A stretch of 64,000 nucleotides of DNA, taken from contig NC_133482.1 of assembly GCF_025370935.1 (NCBI RefSeq), forward strand, positions 16,622,162 to 16,686,161. The letters run 5' to 3'. The first letter of the stretch is position 1, and each line of letters starts with the position of its first letter. The position numbers and the translations under genes were made by a program. The notes under the pieces are model-generated. The model was not told where the DNA came from, searched no databases, and saw only the letters and a list, made by a program, of their open reading frames with translations. The stretch is from Choristoneura fumiferana (taxonomy: Eukaryota > Arthropoda > Insecta > Lepidoptera > Tortricidae). Of the stretch, positions 54,698-64,000 are shown piece after piece.

Positions 54698-54939
54698 TGA
54701 AGGGTCCACGGAAAGAACATGTCTAGTCACCTTTTTTTAAAATTGAGTTTTAATCTCAAAATGTAGAGCTCACAAAGTACTATGACTTACCACTGAATTA
54801 AATAATCTGAAAACAATATAAAATCTATTTCTTTATCTTTTAAATAAATGGTAACCATAGTAATTGTTCGTGATGACTAACTTTCAAACCTTCAAAAGTT
54901 GCTTAGGTGACTAGACACGTTCTTTCCGTGGACCCTTCA
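54698..54939. mobile_element. MITE, same family as 46988
   Basis: TGAAGGGTCCACGG and CCGTGGACCCTTCA ends, inverted relative to 46988 as judged by its interior. TATA occurs on both sides (54694-54697, 54940-54943), a possible target duplication. Confidence 0.88.
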
Positions 54940-55910
54940 TATACTGCCCCTATTTTGTTTTGACTAGAATATGAATATATTTATACAGCGCTTATCCACT
55001 GTCGCAAGTAGAATGCTGACCAATGCTTTCCTCCCTAGGGAAAAAATAGTGGTTTTGATTTACAAACCTGATTTCCATTGTTTTAGAAAAAGACTTAAGC
55101 TGTCCTTCAGAAGAACTTTAGCTAATTAACCAATTTTGAATGTCGTTTGCTGATCTAAGTAGGTAGAAGTAAACTAAGATATGACTTAATTAAGTTCTAT
55201 CCTATACAAACTCAAGGTTTAATCTCTTACTGTTGACATTTTCGAGTTAAACAAAGTTAAATTTATAATTCCCAATGGCTTTCACGTTAAATAGCATGAA
55301 AGTTTTAATCCATTATTTGTAAACGCTTGTATCTGTGTAAAACTATGATTCGCTTGTTTTTATCTATGTGTCAATTGACTTTAGCTTTCCCTGAAAAAAA
55401 AAACAAACCTAACGTGTTGCTTATTACAGCTCTGCAATTATTATTTTAAATATTATTTTCACATCCTCTTAAATTCCAGTAGTTCTTTTTTTTCATTTTC
55501 CTTTTTCCATTACTAGTAGTATGAAATAGTAGATTGTACAACAAGTGCATAAAACGGCCATTTTACCTGAGACGTTCATATACATAGCCACCCACGCCGG
55601 TACGGCGAGGGTGGATAGACACGTCGAGGGAAAATGGACTTAATGCACGAGTTTTACACTGCGTTTTCACTTCGATTCCGAGGAAATGAAATAGCAACAG
55701 TGGAAACAATTTTTCACTTACTATGTACCTTTTATTTTTATACGTTACTATATAATTATAGTTTTTAAGTTTTTTCTATTTATTTTGATTGATCATTTGA
55801 TTTTAATTTTTGTATAAATTAAAAATAATTAAAAAGTATGTCGAAACTTTTTGTTTGTGGCTGTTAACACCTGATTACCTTGTCTTAGATACCGAAGATT
55901 TTACTTTATG

Positions 55911-56044
55911 CACTAGAGCAGGGATGGGGAAACTTTTCCTCGCGTGCAATATGGCGGGCCAAGTTGTAGCATTTTTGGCTATTTATTTACTGAAAGAAAT
56001 AATTGATATTTATTTCTGAAACACTAATTGGCCATTTCCAATGA
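55911..56044. mobile_element. hAT-type MITE, left end
   Basis: CACTAGAG (55911-55918), then CAGGGATGGGGAAACTTTT, the terminal repeat typical of hAT elements. The element runs into the N gap. Its right end is at 59291, after copy 2. Confidence 0.8.
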
Positions 56045-56144
56045 NNNNNNNNNNNNNNNNNNNNNNNNNNNNNNNNNNNNNNNNNNNNNNNNNNNNNNNN
56101 NNNNNNNNNNNNNNNNNNNNNNNNNNNNNNNNNNNNNNNNNNNN
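56045..56144. other. 100-N assembly gap
   Basis: Exactly 100 Ns, the conventional placeholder for a gap of unknown size between scaffolded contigs. Its edges coincide with the edges of the duplicated segment. Confidence 0.98.
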
Positions 56145-59100
56145 AAATAGCGCTGTAAAATTATATGGGTAGCTTCTTACCACTTACTATTTTTAATTGC
56201 CAAAGAGCTTGTCCTGAGCGGTTTCTGCCAAGACACTGAAATTGAAATATAATAAGCCTTTATACTTTCATAACGCTAAATAATCTAAATGGTCACCTTC
56301 GGCACGGACCGGATAAAATACCGAGGTTTTCCCAAAAGACTACACTATGGGCATATTCGAAAAGTAGCGTAAAGGTTTTAAAAGGGTTGATAAAGCGCAC
56401 GCGAATCAGGTGGCGTTGCTAACATCCGTAGGCTTCGATAATCGCTTACCATCAAATGGGCTGTCATGGAAGGCCTTTGGATCTATGACAAATGATTAAA
56501 GCATTGTATCAGCAGCATTTTCTCTCGTGGTTTAATAAACGTATAAATACGGGAGCTTCCGACCACAACTGATATAGAAAGATATAGAAAACGCTAAAAT
56601 CTGGAAACAAGCTTGGTCGTGCTGGCTGTACTGTACACCTTTTTGCTACCGACGTGGTAAAGATGGAGAATAGAATGGCATTGTATTTTTGATTAACTCT
56701 AATGAACTGTTACGTGATCGCGCAGAACTGTCTGTGTAGTAGTTGAGTGTCGTATCGCTTAAAGTTGTCTGTCTTTATGATCGATTGTCTTAACACCTGA
56801 AACTGAAAATATTTCAGAACACCTCTTGTGCAGAGGAAGCGAGAGTTGTATGCCATAATCGTAGCAAGTGGAAGGATGTAGTCTCTGCCTACCCCATAGT
56901 CAAAATACCATATACGGGACTTATCACGCTATTTTACACACGTAATATTTACCTTGACGTTTCGGCAACGTTACAGTTGCCGTGGTCACGAGTAGACTGA
57001 AGTGTGGGGTGTCAAGTCTGCCTAGCAGCGCGAGTTCTTCGAACTACCCGCACTTGATCACTTTTATTAGTCACCCTATCACACCGACACACAACACTAA
57101 CAACGTCCGATCGTCCCTCCGAACATTCATCCCGACGCCGACACTTATTAATAACAGGATTCCACGAAGATGAAAGCTTATACCCATCGTCCCGGTTGAA
57201 ATTCTTATGCTTTTTAATTTCAACTGCTTCACGTACCATTCTTGAGTAAAAATAACATCTACCTACCCCGTTGGAAAAGAGGCGTAATTTTATGTATGTA
57301 TGTGTACCTCTTGCGTTGGTTACTTAGAATGGGTTAGGTTAAGTTACATTTATTTATTTTACAAATTTCCTGAAAAGTCAATGGTTTTTATTATAATTAA
57401 CAATTAGGACAATCGACAATAGGATAAACATTAATATTCTGATAAACAGTCGTTCGTCAAAACGATATAGAATAGACAAGTTTGCGATTGAAATCAAAAC
57501 GCTTATAGCGTAGATTTGTCTAGGTCCTCTTCTAACTTGCACCCCGTACCCAGGGTTCCGCAGTCTCCTTACTTATTAATACAACGGGTTAGGGTCTCGT
57601 TGCGAACAGGGTTATGGCGCCACTAAACACGGCTGCCTATTGGCTGGCGCAGTTTCGTCACCGCTGATTTATCTGTTTTATATTGTTTACTGTTTATGGG
57701 TGAAGTGTTGTGCTCCAGGGGTTATACAGTGTTATTTAATTGTAGGGGTGCGTATCTTTGGAACCAAAGTAGAGCAAAGTTTTTAACACGCTTTTAGTAA
57801 TCCTAATAATAAATGCGAAAGTTTGTGAGTTCCATACTGCTTTAGCTTATATATATGAAGGGTCCACGGAAAGAACATGTCTAGTCACCTTTTTTTAAAA
57901 TTGAGGTTTTAATCTCAAAATGTAGAGCTCACAAAGTACTATGACTTACCACTGAATTAAATAATCTGAAAACAATATAAAATCTATTTCTTTATCTTTT
58001 AAATAAATGGTAACCATAGTAATTGTTCGTGATGACTACCTTTCAAACCTTCAAAAGTTGCTTAGGTGACTAGACACGTTCTTTCTGTGGACCCTTCATA
58101 TACTGTGCCCCTATTTTGTTTTGACTAGAATATGAATATATTTATACAGCGCTTATCCAATGTCGCAAGTAGAATGCTGACCAATGCTTTTCCTCCCTAG
58201 GAAAAAAATAGTGGTTTTGATTTACAAACCTGATTTCCATTGTTTTAGAAAAAGGACTTAAGCTGTCCTTCAGAAGAACTTTAGCTAATTAACCAATTTT
58301 GAATGTCGTTTGCTGATCTAAGTAGGTAGAAGTAAACTAAGATATGACTTAATTAAGTTCTATCCTATACAAACTCAAGGTTTAATCTCTTACTGTTGAC
58401 ATTTTCGAGTTAAACAAAGTTAAATTTATAATTCCCAATGGCTTTCACGTTAAATAGCATGAAAGTTTTAATCCCATTATTTGTAAACGCTTGTATCTGT
58501 GTAAAACTATGATTCGCTTGTTTTTATCTATGTGTCAAATTGACTTTTGCTTTCCCTGGAAAAAAACAAACCTAACGTGTTGCTTATTACAGCTCTGCAA
58601 TTATTATTTTTAAATATTATTTTCACATCCTCTTAAATTCCAGTAGTTCTTTTTTTTTCATTCTTCCTTTTTCCATTACTAGTCGTATGAAATAGTAGAT
58701 TGTACAACAAGTGCATAAAACGGCCATTTTACCTGAGACGTTCATATACATAGCCACCCACGCCGGTACGGCGAGGGTGGATAGACACGTCGAGGGGAAA
58801 ATGGACTTAATGCACGAGTTTTACACTCTGCGTTTTCACTTCGATTCCGAGGAAATGAAATAGCAACAGTGGAAACAATTTTTCACTTACTATGTACCTT
58901 TTATTTTTATACGTTACTATATAATTATAGTTTTTAAGTTTTTTCTATTTATTTTGATTGATTTCATTTGATTTTAATTTTTGTATAAATTAAAAATAAT
59001 TAAAAAGTATGTCGAAACTTTTTTGTTTGTGGCTGTTAACACCTGATACTTGGTCTTAGATAGACGGATTTTAGCATTTTACTTCGGCGTGCAATATGAA

Positions 59101-59174
59101 GCATTTTGGGTTATTTACTGAAAGAAAAATATTGATATGTATTTTCTGAAACACTAATTTGGCCATTTCCAATG
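56145..59174. repeat. 3.1-kb duplicated segment, copy 2
   Basis: Starts AAATAGCGCTGTAAAA immediately after the gap, matching 52949, and corresponds up to CCATTTCCAATGA at 59162-59174, which matches the last bases before the gap. Beyond 59174 the sequence is unique, so this is the start of the next contig. No gene inside. Confidence 0.93.
57856..58098. mobile_element. MITE, duplicate of 54698
   Basis: Same insertion as 54698-54939, present again only because the segment is duplicated; one end carries CTGTGGACCC instead of CCGTGGACCC. Confidence 0.88.
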
Positions 59175-59299
59175 AGAATTAAATTATATAACAATACGAA
59201 ATCTTCTCTTGATTTTTGTTTGATGGTCGCGGGCCGGATTTCTAGCCTTCGCGGGCCGGAGATGGCCCGCGGGCCGCAGTTTCCCATCCTGCACTAGAG
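59175..59299. mobile_element. hAT-type MITE, right end
   Basis: GC-rich CGCGGGCCGGA repeats, then GCAGTTTCCCATCCTG ending at 59291, complementary to the left end at 55919. CACTAGAG follows at 59292-59299, identical to the left flank: an 8-bp target duplication as for hAT transposons. Confidence 0.8.
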
Positions 59300-59761
59300 C
59301 ATAAAAAGTCATTTTATTCGCCTAGATCCAGCATTTATAAAACGAACTTTACGAGGATGAGAAGTGATAAAAAAAAAAATATTTTCAATAATAGGTATCT
59401 AGTAAAATCCTGGCCACTATTGATGGAAATAAAACTTCTGGTTGCCGTTCGCGAAAAATGTAACTCCTAATTTTTCTATTCCATTAAAAAAACTCGGTAA
59501 AATAATAATTTATATTAAACACAGAGATCTTAATAAAAAAAGGTTTCATAATATTAATTGTAATATTAGCACGCCATTGTTTTCACGACAAACTTAAAAC
59601 TTACTTGTTCTTTGCTTGTATTAAAAAATGAAGCTTGAACTAATTAACAGTATCTTTGTTTATACTTTGTGAAGAACCCTTTGTGTCGAAGTAAATTAAG
59701 CTACGTACCTATCTTTGTATAAAGGACTAATTACATACTAACAACCTGTTTTTTGTTTCAG
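59300..59761. other. AT-rich stretch
   Basis: No element recognised. It ends in a pyrimidine-rich CTGTTTTTTGTTTCAG, considered with the next entry. Confidence 0.4.
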
Positions 59762-59818
59762 GTATAATAAACACCGATGAATGGAATATAGAGGGAGAAA
59801 TACTGGGACTGGATATTG
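59762..59818 (+). CDS. Possible 57-bp internal exon
   Basis: A strong acceptor-like tract (TTTTTTGTTTCAG) precedes, and ATTG|GTAGTA follows as a fair donor. With two leading bases the frame is open: I-I-N-T-D-E-W-N-I-E-G-E-I-L-G-L-D-I. The length is a multiple of three and the stretch is purine-rich, as exons often are. I recognise no protein family, no partner exon in the window is identified, and chance cannot be excluded in 64 kb. Confidence 0.3.
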
Positions 59819-60225
59819 GTAGTATAAAATATTATATTCTTTAATATGAAAATGGCTACACTGATCTCGCATCGCATGTAACTAGGGAATGAATAATTCT
59901 GAATTCGTATCTATGTAAAACCCTTCATATTTAGGTACACTAGCAGTCACACGTGCCTCCGTTCGAGTAAAACATTTAGATCAGTCCGTTAAATCTCATG
60001 GGAACTCATGAAGTTACTACGCGACGTTCGTTTACACGTTTCTTGTAAAACAAACGTGCCAAATTTCATGTTTCTAAACATAACTGTAGATATTTTGGAT
60101 TACCAGCGGCTTGTTTAAGAATGTATTTCGATACCAGGACGATTATTCGAGCATTTCAACGTCTCATTTTTCTGGACACTTTTTTGTAAAAATGGCCGTT
60201 ATTCGGGACCCGGGGCTATTGTATT
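59819..60225. other. Unassigned sequence
   Basis: No feature recognised. Confidence 0.4.
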
Positions 60226-60503
60226 GCAGGTGGTAGGACCTTGTGCAAGGTCCGCCCGGATTGATACCACCATCTTGCTCGCTAATCCTGCCGTGAAGCA
60301 GCAGTGCTTGCACTGTTGTGTTTCGGCGTGGAGAGTAAGACAGCCGGTGAAATAACTGGCACTTGAGGTATTCCATCTTAGGCCTCTAGGTTGGCAACGC
60401 ATCTGCAATACCCTGGTGTTGCAGCTGTCTATGGGCGGTGGTGATCTCTTACCATCAGGAGACCCACTTGCTCGTTTGTCATCCAGTCGAATAAAAAAAA
60501 AAA
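60226..60503 (+). mobile_element. PA270, full length
   Basis: GCAGGTGGTAGGACC start, hairpin with one lost outer pair, AATAAAAAAAAAAA end. A foldback MITE begins two bases later. Minus frames of about 70 codons are shadows. Confidence 0.88.
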
Positions 60504-60504
60504 T

Positions 60505-60686
60505 TGTAGCTGGGGGGATATTGTATCTGAGCCATCTGATGGCGTCCTTACGACGCCATGTTCGCCATGTTCATGTGTGTTGTGTGAAGACAGTCTTCTG
60601 GCGAACACAACGTGAAATGGCCGAGAAGAACATAGCGTCGTAAGGACGCCATCAGACTCTCAGATACAATATCCCCCCCAGCTACA
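60505..60686. mobile_element. 182-bp foldback MITE
   Basis: TGTAGCTGGGGGGATATTG and its complement at the right; the arms pair for about 55-60 bp, including TGATGGCGTCCTTACGACGC. It sits directly behind the PA270 A-tail; no clear target duplication. Confidence 0.85.
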
Positions 60687-61294
60687 TTAGCCCTAGGTCA
60701 CGTTATTTTGATACTGGTAGAAACAACGGAATTTTAACAAATAATCGAAAACGACACCAAAATCTACAGCCAGTTCGTAAAAAAATTGACCAGAAAAATG
60801 AGGCGCCATTGGAATAGTATTGGAATAAAAAGCAACTTACGGCTATGTTATTTGAGAACGAAACCTGCCATTACACCCATTTACTGCAACACTTCGCTCC
60901 TCTAATAAATAACATAAAGCATCCCCTTAGCTTGAGTGTACGTTAATACATCGTCGATCACCCACTCTCCAACACGCTGTATTCGCTGCCCTGTCAACTT
61001 CCCTAGATTTATCGAAAACATGTAATAGAAAGTTACGTTACGATTTAGATAATTGCAACTACAGGGTGACTTTTAACCTAGAAGAATGAATGATAGTTTG
61101 AGTCCAGGAGAAGGCCCCTGGACTCAAATTATCTCTGTACCAAATTAATTCATCTATACTTGGCTTGAATGGGTATTTAACTAAATTTAAACAAAACAAC
61201 TTTAATTGGTGTCTTAAATATTGAAATTCTTCCATTAAACTACCTATCTAAATATTTACATTTCTGTATTGAAATACACTAGTCTACTTTGTAT
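60687..61294. other. Unassigned sequence
   Basis: No feature recognised. A near-palindrome (GTCCAGGAGAAGGCCCCTGGAC, 61101-61122) is local. Confidence 0.4.
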
Positions 61295-61420
61295 CAAAGT
61301 CAAAGTCAAAATATCTTTATTCAATTTAGGCTATCACAAGCACTTATGCATGTCTAAAAAATCTACCACCGGTTCGGAAAAACCTCTGTTGCGAAGAATC
61401 CGGCAAGAAACTCCACGAGG
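61295..61420 (-). mobile_element. Retroelement 3' end (GAATAAAGATATTTTGACTT)
   Basis: Reverse orientation: CAAAGTCAAAGTCAAAATATC is the complement of a common lepidopteran 3' tail with GAATAAAG. The body includes CCACCGGTTCGGAAAAACC and ATCCGGCAAGAAACTCCACG. Confidence 0.65.
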
Positions 61421-61675
61421 TATATTTCTATTGTATTACAATGAAAGATAAGTAAAATGTTTAAAATCCTTAAACGTACCAAATCTTGCAGCTAAAGTTT
61501 GTTTAAATTTAGTTAAATACCTATTCAAATCAAGTATAAACGTTTATTTTATTATTAGGTTTAAACGTGATGAGTTAACAAACAAACAAACAGACTTACA
61601 AACTTTACAATATTAGTGGGATTAATTGTAACAAAAATATTTACTTACATATTTTTGGAAGATTAAACACCTGTT
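61421..61675. other. HEL trace
   Basis: 61570-61622 (GATGAGTTAACAAACAAACA, CTTACAAACTTTACAATATT) resembles the HEL 5' side in reverse. Confidence 0.4.
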
Positions 61676-61948
61676 GCAGGTGGTAGGACCTTGTGCAAGG
61701 GCCGCCCGGATTGCTACCACCATCTTTCTCGCTAATCCTAACGTGAAGCAGCAGTGCTTGCACTGTTGTGTTTCGGCGTGGAGAGTAAGACAGCCGGTGA
61801 AATTACTGGCCCTTTAGGTATCCCATCTTAGACCTCTAGGTTGGCAACGCATCTGCAATCCCCCTGGTGTTGCAGGTGTTTATGAGCGGTGGTGATCTCT
61901 TACCATCCAGGAGACCCACTTGCTCGTTTTCCATCCAGTCGAATATAT
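61676..61948 (+). mobile_element. PA270, full length, older
   Basis: Starts GCAGGTGGTAGGACC; the inner hairpin has one mismatch (CAAGGGCC). The A-tail has eroded to GAATATATAAG. Confidence 0.85.
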
Positions 61949-62337
61949 AAGAAATAAAAACCTGTACAGTCATTTAATAAAATATACTACCTGCCACATC
62001 TTCATTCAATGTATACACATCATCAAGCGATACCTCATGCGATCTCCATAATCTCCACCTTCTCATTATAACAGCGCGTACCCTCGAAAACAATCTCCAA
62101 ATTATTTCCATCTCGAAGTTGCCACTGCTATGTACTCGTATCTGCCAATGCCAAGTGAGAATTTCATTAAAGCCCGGGTCTTCCTATAACAATAATAAAG
62201 TAATAATCCCCCCCAGTAAGCGGATATACCGGGACTCATTAAATTGGAGACTCCGGGACAGGCATTAGCTGGTTTTAATTTAAACAAGGTATTGCTGTTT
62301 CGCCGTTCGTTTGTTTTTAAAATGCCGAAGTGTATCG
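61949..62337. other. Unassigned sequence
   Basis: No feature recognised. Confidence 0.4.
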
Positions 62338-62558
62338 ATTGTTTAACCCACGACGCAAAAAGAGCTGTGCGGATTTTGTGCGTCTGTCTGTGGCATTGTA
62401 GTTCTTAAACGGGTAGATCGATTTGAATGCGGTTTTTTTTATTTGAAATCAGGTTTTCTAGCAATGGTTCATAGATATGTTTCATCATAATCGGTTCAGC
62501 CGTTTTTGAGATATTGAACTTTGAAGTGACAAAGCCGGGGGTTTTCCAACTTTTTTTA
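62338..62558 (+). repeat. Family D copy
   Basis: TTAACCCACGACGCAAAAAG to AAGCCGGGGGTTTTCCAAC, with CATCATAATCGGTTCAGCCG inside. Uninterrupted. Confidence 0.78.
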
Positions 62559-62817
62559 AAAAGTGTGTTAGCATTTGCTTTCATCGTCTTATTTTCCGGA
62601 TAAGGAAAATTTGTATCAAGGCTGGCGAAATAGGCTGTCCTGAAGTAGCTAGCTGCATCTTCCGCCTTGTCTGTATTTAGGTAAACGTCAAATGCTGGTC
62701 TGCAGTTTTTGGAGGGGGCGAAAGTGCAAGGGGAAGTAGTTTGTAACTTAAAAACATTTATAAATACAAAACAATGCTTTAAATAAAAGGGCTTATACTT
62801 TCATAAAACCGACGTAT
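62559..62817. other. Unassigned spacer
   Basis: No feature recognised. Confidence 0.4.
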
Positions 62818-63333
62818 TTCCGACGTATACGTCTCACGTGGGCCGCCTATATGAAACTAGACTTTGCCTTTAAAATTAAAATCACAGCAGAACAAAAAGC
62901 TAGGATATTTAACCAATGTATTCTACCAGTTCTCACATAGGGAGCAGAAACTTGGGTCTTTACTAAAGAGTGTATACACAAAGTACAAGCAGCCCAAAGA
63001 GCAGTGGAGAGGAAGCTAGTGGGAATAACGCTGAGGGACCGAAAAACAAACAAGTGGCTTAGGGAGCAAAGTGGTGTCGCAGACGCTGTTCATTGAATAG
63101 CTACCTTGAAGTGGCAATGGGCGGGCCATGTCGCTCGAAAGCACGGCTCGTGGTGCAGGAAGACCTTGAAGTGGATACCCTGGGGCGCGGCACGCCCGAG
63201 ATGACGTCCGCAGATGAGATGGAAGGATGACATCAAGAGAATAGCCGGGTCAAACTGGATGCAGGTAGCACAGAACAGAGAGAAGTGGAGAAAGCTGAAG
63301 GAGGCCCAGACCAAAATGGTAGAAAATGGCTAA
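62818..63333 (+). pseudogene. RTE LINE reverse-transcriptase C-terminus
   Basis: A single frame runs 172 codons without an indel: R-R-I-R-L-T-W-A-A-Y, A-R-I-F-N-Q-C-I-L-P-V-L-T-stop-G-A-E-T-W, D-R-K-T-N-K-W-L-R-E-Q, L-K-W-Q-W-A-G-H-V-A-R-K, M-R-W-K-D-D-I-K-R-I-A-G-S-N-W-M-Q-V-A-Q-N-R-E-K-W-R, ending TAA at 63331. Three internal stops: TAG where Tyr is expected in T-Y-G-A-E-T-W, and two TGA probably from CGA (Arg). A (GAA)n tail follows. The preserved frame makes it one of the younger RTE copies, inactive and 5'-truncated. Confidence 0.9.
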
Positions 63334-63423
63334 GAAGAAGAAGAAGAAGGGAGAGGAGACTCATAAAAAGGCTTGAAACAGACCGATGACTTTCATTGAG
63401 TCGTCACCAATTGGTCTCAAGGG

Positions 63424-63495
63424 AAGTGGTGATCGTTTCGTGATGATTTCTCATCAGACGACCCGTTTGCTCGCTTGCTTTCCCGCATAATAATA
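63424..63495 (+). mobile_element. PA270-related 3' scrap
   Basis: GTGGTGATCG, TCATCAGACGACCCGTTTGC, TCGCTTGCTTTCCC parallels the PA270 3' region in diverged form. Confidence 0.45.
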
Positions 63496-63722
63496 ACCAA
63501 CAATCAAAGTTAAATATCTCAAAAACGGCTAAGCCGATTTTGATGAAACATGTACAGGGTGTTTTTTACATTTCATTTCAAGAACCATCGCTAGATAACC
63601 TTATTTCAAATTTAAACAATTTCATTCAAATCGGCCTCCCCGTTTAAGAGCTCCGGTGCCACAGACAGACACACATAGCGGTCAAACTTATAACACCTCT
63701 TTTTGCGTCGGGGGTTAAAAAT
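63496..63722 (-). repeat. Family D copy
   Basis: Reverse orientation: AAATATCTCAAAAACGGCTAA to CTTTTTGCGTCGGGGGTTAA. It carries a small insertion near 63555-63575 (GGGTGTTTTTTACATTTC). Confidence 0.75.
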
Positions 63723-63894
63723 AATTACTCCTTATTTATAAACGATTCAAAGAAAAGTAAACGAAGAGAATATTTCGAGTAATAAGCAATAAACTAACTA
63801 AATAGATGTAAATTCTTTATTTATCAAAATCAATAAACAAACACATTTTACAAAATGTTGAGATGTAGGTATGTAAAAAGACGAACTTATCCCT
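63723..63894. other. AT-rich spacer
   Basis: No feature recognised. Confidence 0.4.
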
Positions 63895-64000
63895 ATAAGG
63901 GATCTCCATCATTTCAGTCAACCTTTGAGTAAATGGGGGACCATCCTTATCGCTCCGGAGCGATCTCTTCCAGGCAAACTTTTCAACAGAAAGAATTAAG
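63895..64000 (-). mobile_element. Family T, runs off the right edge
   Basis: GCTCCGGAGCGATCTCTTCC at 63952-63971 is the family T core in reverse. Confidence 0.6.

Larger units (their letters stand above)
52949..56044. repeat. 3.1-kb duplicated segment, copy 1
   Basis: Aligns along its whole length with 56145-59174, same orientation, differing by scattered substitutions, many 1-2-bp homopolymer indels, an 11-bp deletion near 53776, a 45-bp extra unit near 53860-53905 and about 34 bp near 55909-55942. It runs exactly to the N gap. No gene inside; it contains a MITE (54698-54939) and a dispersed repeat near 53720-53840. Most likely the end of one contig. Confidence 0.93.

Noticed and set aside
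52949..59174. Genuine tandem segmental duplication
   Set aside because: Breakpoints coincide exactly with the gap edges and the hAT target duplications pair across the two copies.

Overview
The window looks like nuclear DNA from a moth or butterfly (Lepidoptera). It is AT-rich, has no bacterial-type gene packing, and is crowded with short interspersed repeats: tRNA-headed SINEs, RTE-clade LINE 3' ends followed by (ATG)n or (TAA)n tails, Helitron-like ends finishing in CTAG, and many foldback MITEs. I recognise several of these families as typical of Lepidoptera; that is recall plus inference, not a database result. I see no rRNA, functional tRNA, CRISPR array, operon or complete host protein-coding gene. 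Almost every open frame over 60 codons is a repeat read through by chance. The DNA is best read as intergenic or long-intron sequence; a possible 57-bp exon (59762-59818) and a weak 74-codon frame (16180-16400) are the only host-coding candidates.

Family names used below. RTE: LINE fragments with the C-terminal W-A-G-H-(I/V)-A-R / W-x-D-D / G-E-A-(Y/F)-x-Q-Q-W signature. SINE-A: about 310 bp, tRNA-like head and an RTE-like tail. SINE-B: about 250 bp, tRNA-like head and a TTTA or A tail. SINE-C: a third tRNA-headed family. PA270: about 275 bp, fixed 5' hairpin, ends in AATAAA plus A-run. HEL: Helitron-like, ATTATAAATGCGAAAG at one end, CTAG at the other. Family G: ends in AGGGTTCCGTACC or its complement. 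Family D: ends in CCCCCGACGCAAAAAGAG. Family E: GTGGAGGTGGAGGAACTG core. Family T: GAAGAGATCGCT core, ending TGTACAATAAAGAG.

Layout. 0-9.3 kb: RTE tails, a 427-bp MITE, a foldback copy of family E, and a jockey-like LINE tail split by an RTE insertion with a 15-bp target duplication. 9.3-17 kb: sparse, with an RTE tail itself split by a small insertion, SINE-A, HEL, PA270 and family D. 17-25 kb: SINEs A, B and C plus a palindromic element carrying a decayed LINE reverse-transcriptase tail. 25-32 kb: family G, foldbacks, SINE-A copies with target duplications, HEL, PA270. 32.2-34.2 kb: a composite 2-kb inverted-repeat element holding an RTE endonuclease fragment and Helitron pieces. 34.2-49 kb: a MITE inside family T, two inverted copies of a 0.4-kb MITE, more RTE tails and a gag-like ORF end. 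50-52.6 kb: a 145-bp tandem repeat and two small MITEs. 52.9-59.2 kb: a 3.1-kb sequence present twice on either side of a 100-N gap. 59.3-64 kb: PA270 copies, a 182-bp foldback and a fairly young RTE pseudogene.

The main practical point is that 52949-59174 is very probably an assembly artefact, two unmerged overlapping contig ends (likely two haplotypes). A hAT-type MITE shows this: its left end and target duplication lie before the gap, and its right end with the same 8-bp duplication lies after the second copy. I found no convincing new functional system; the interest lies in transposon nesting, shared LINE/SINE tails and the artefact.
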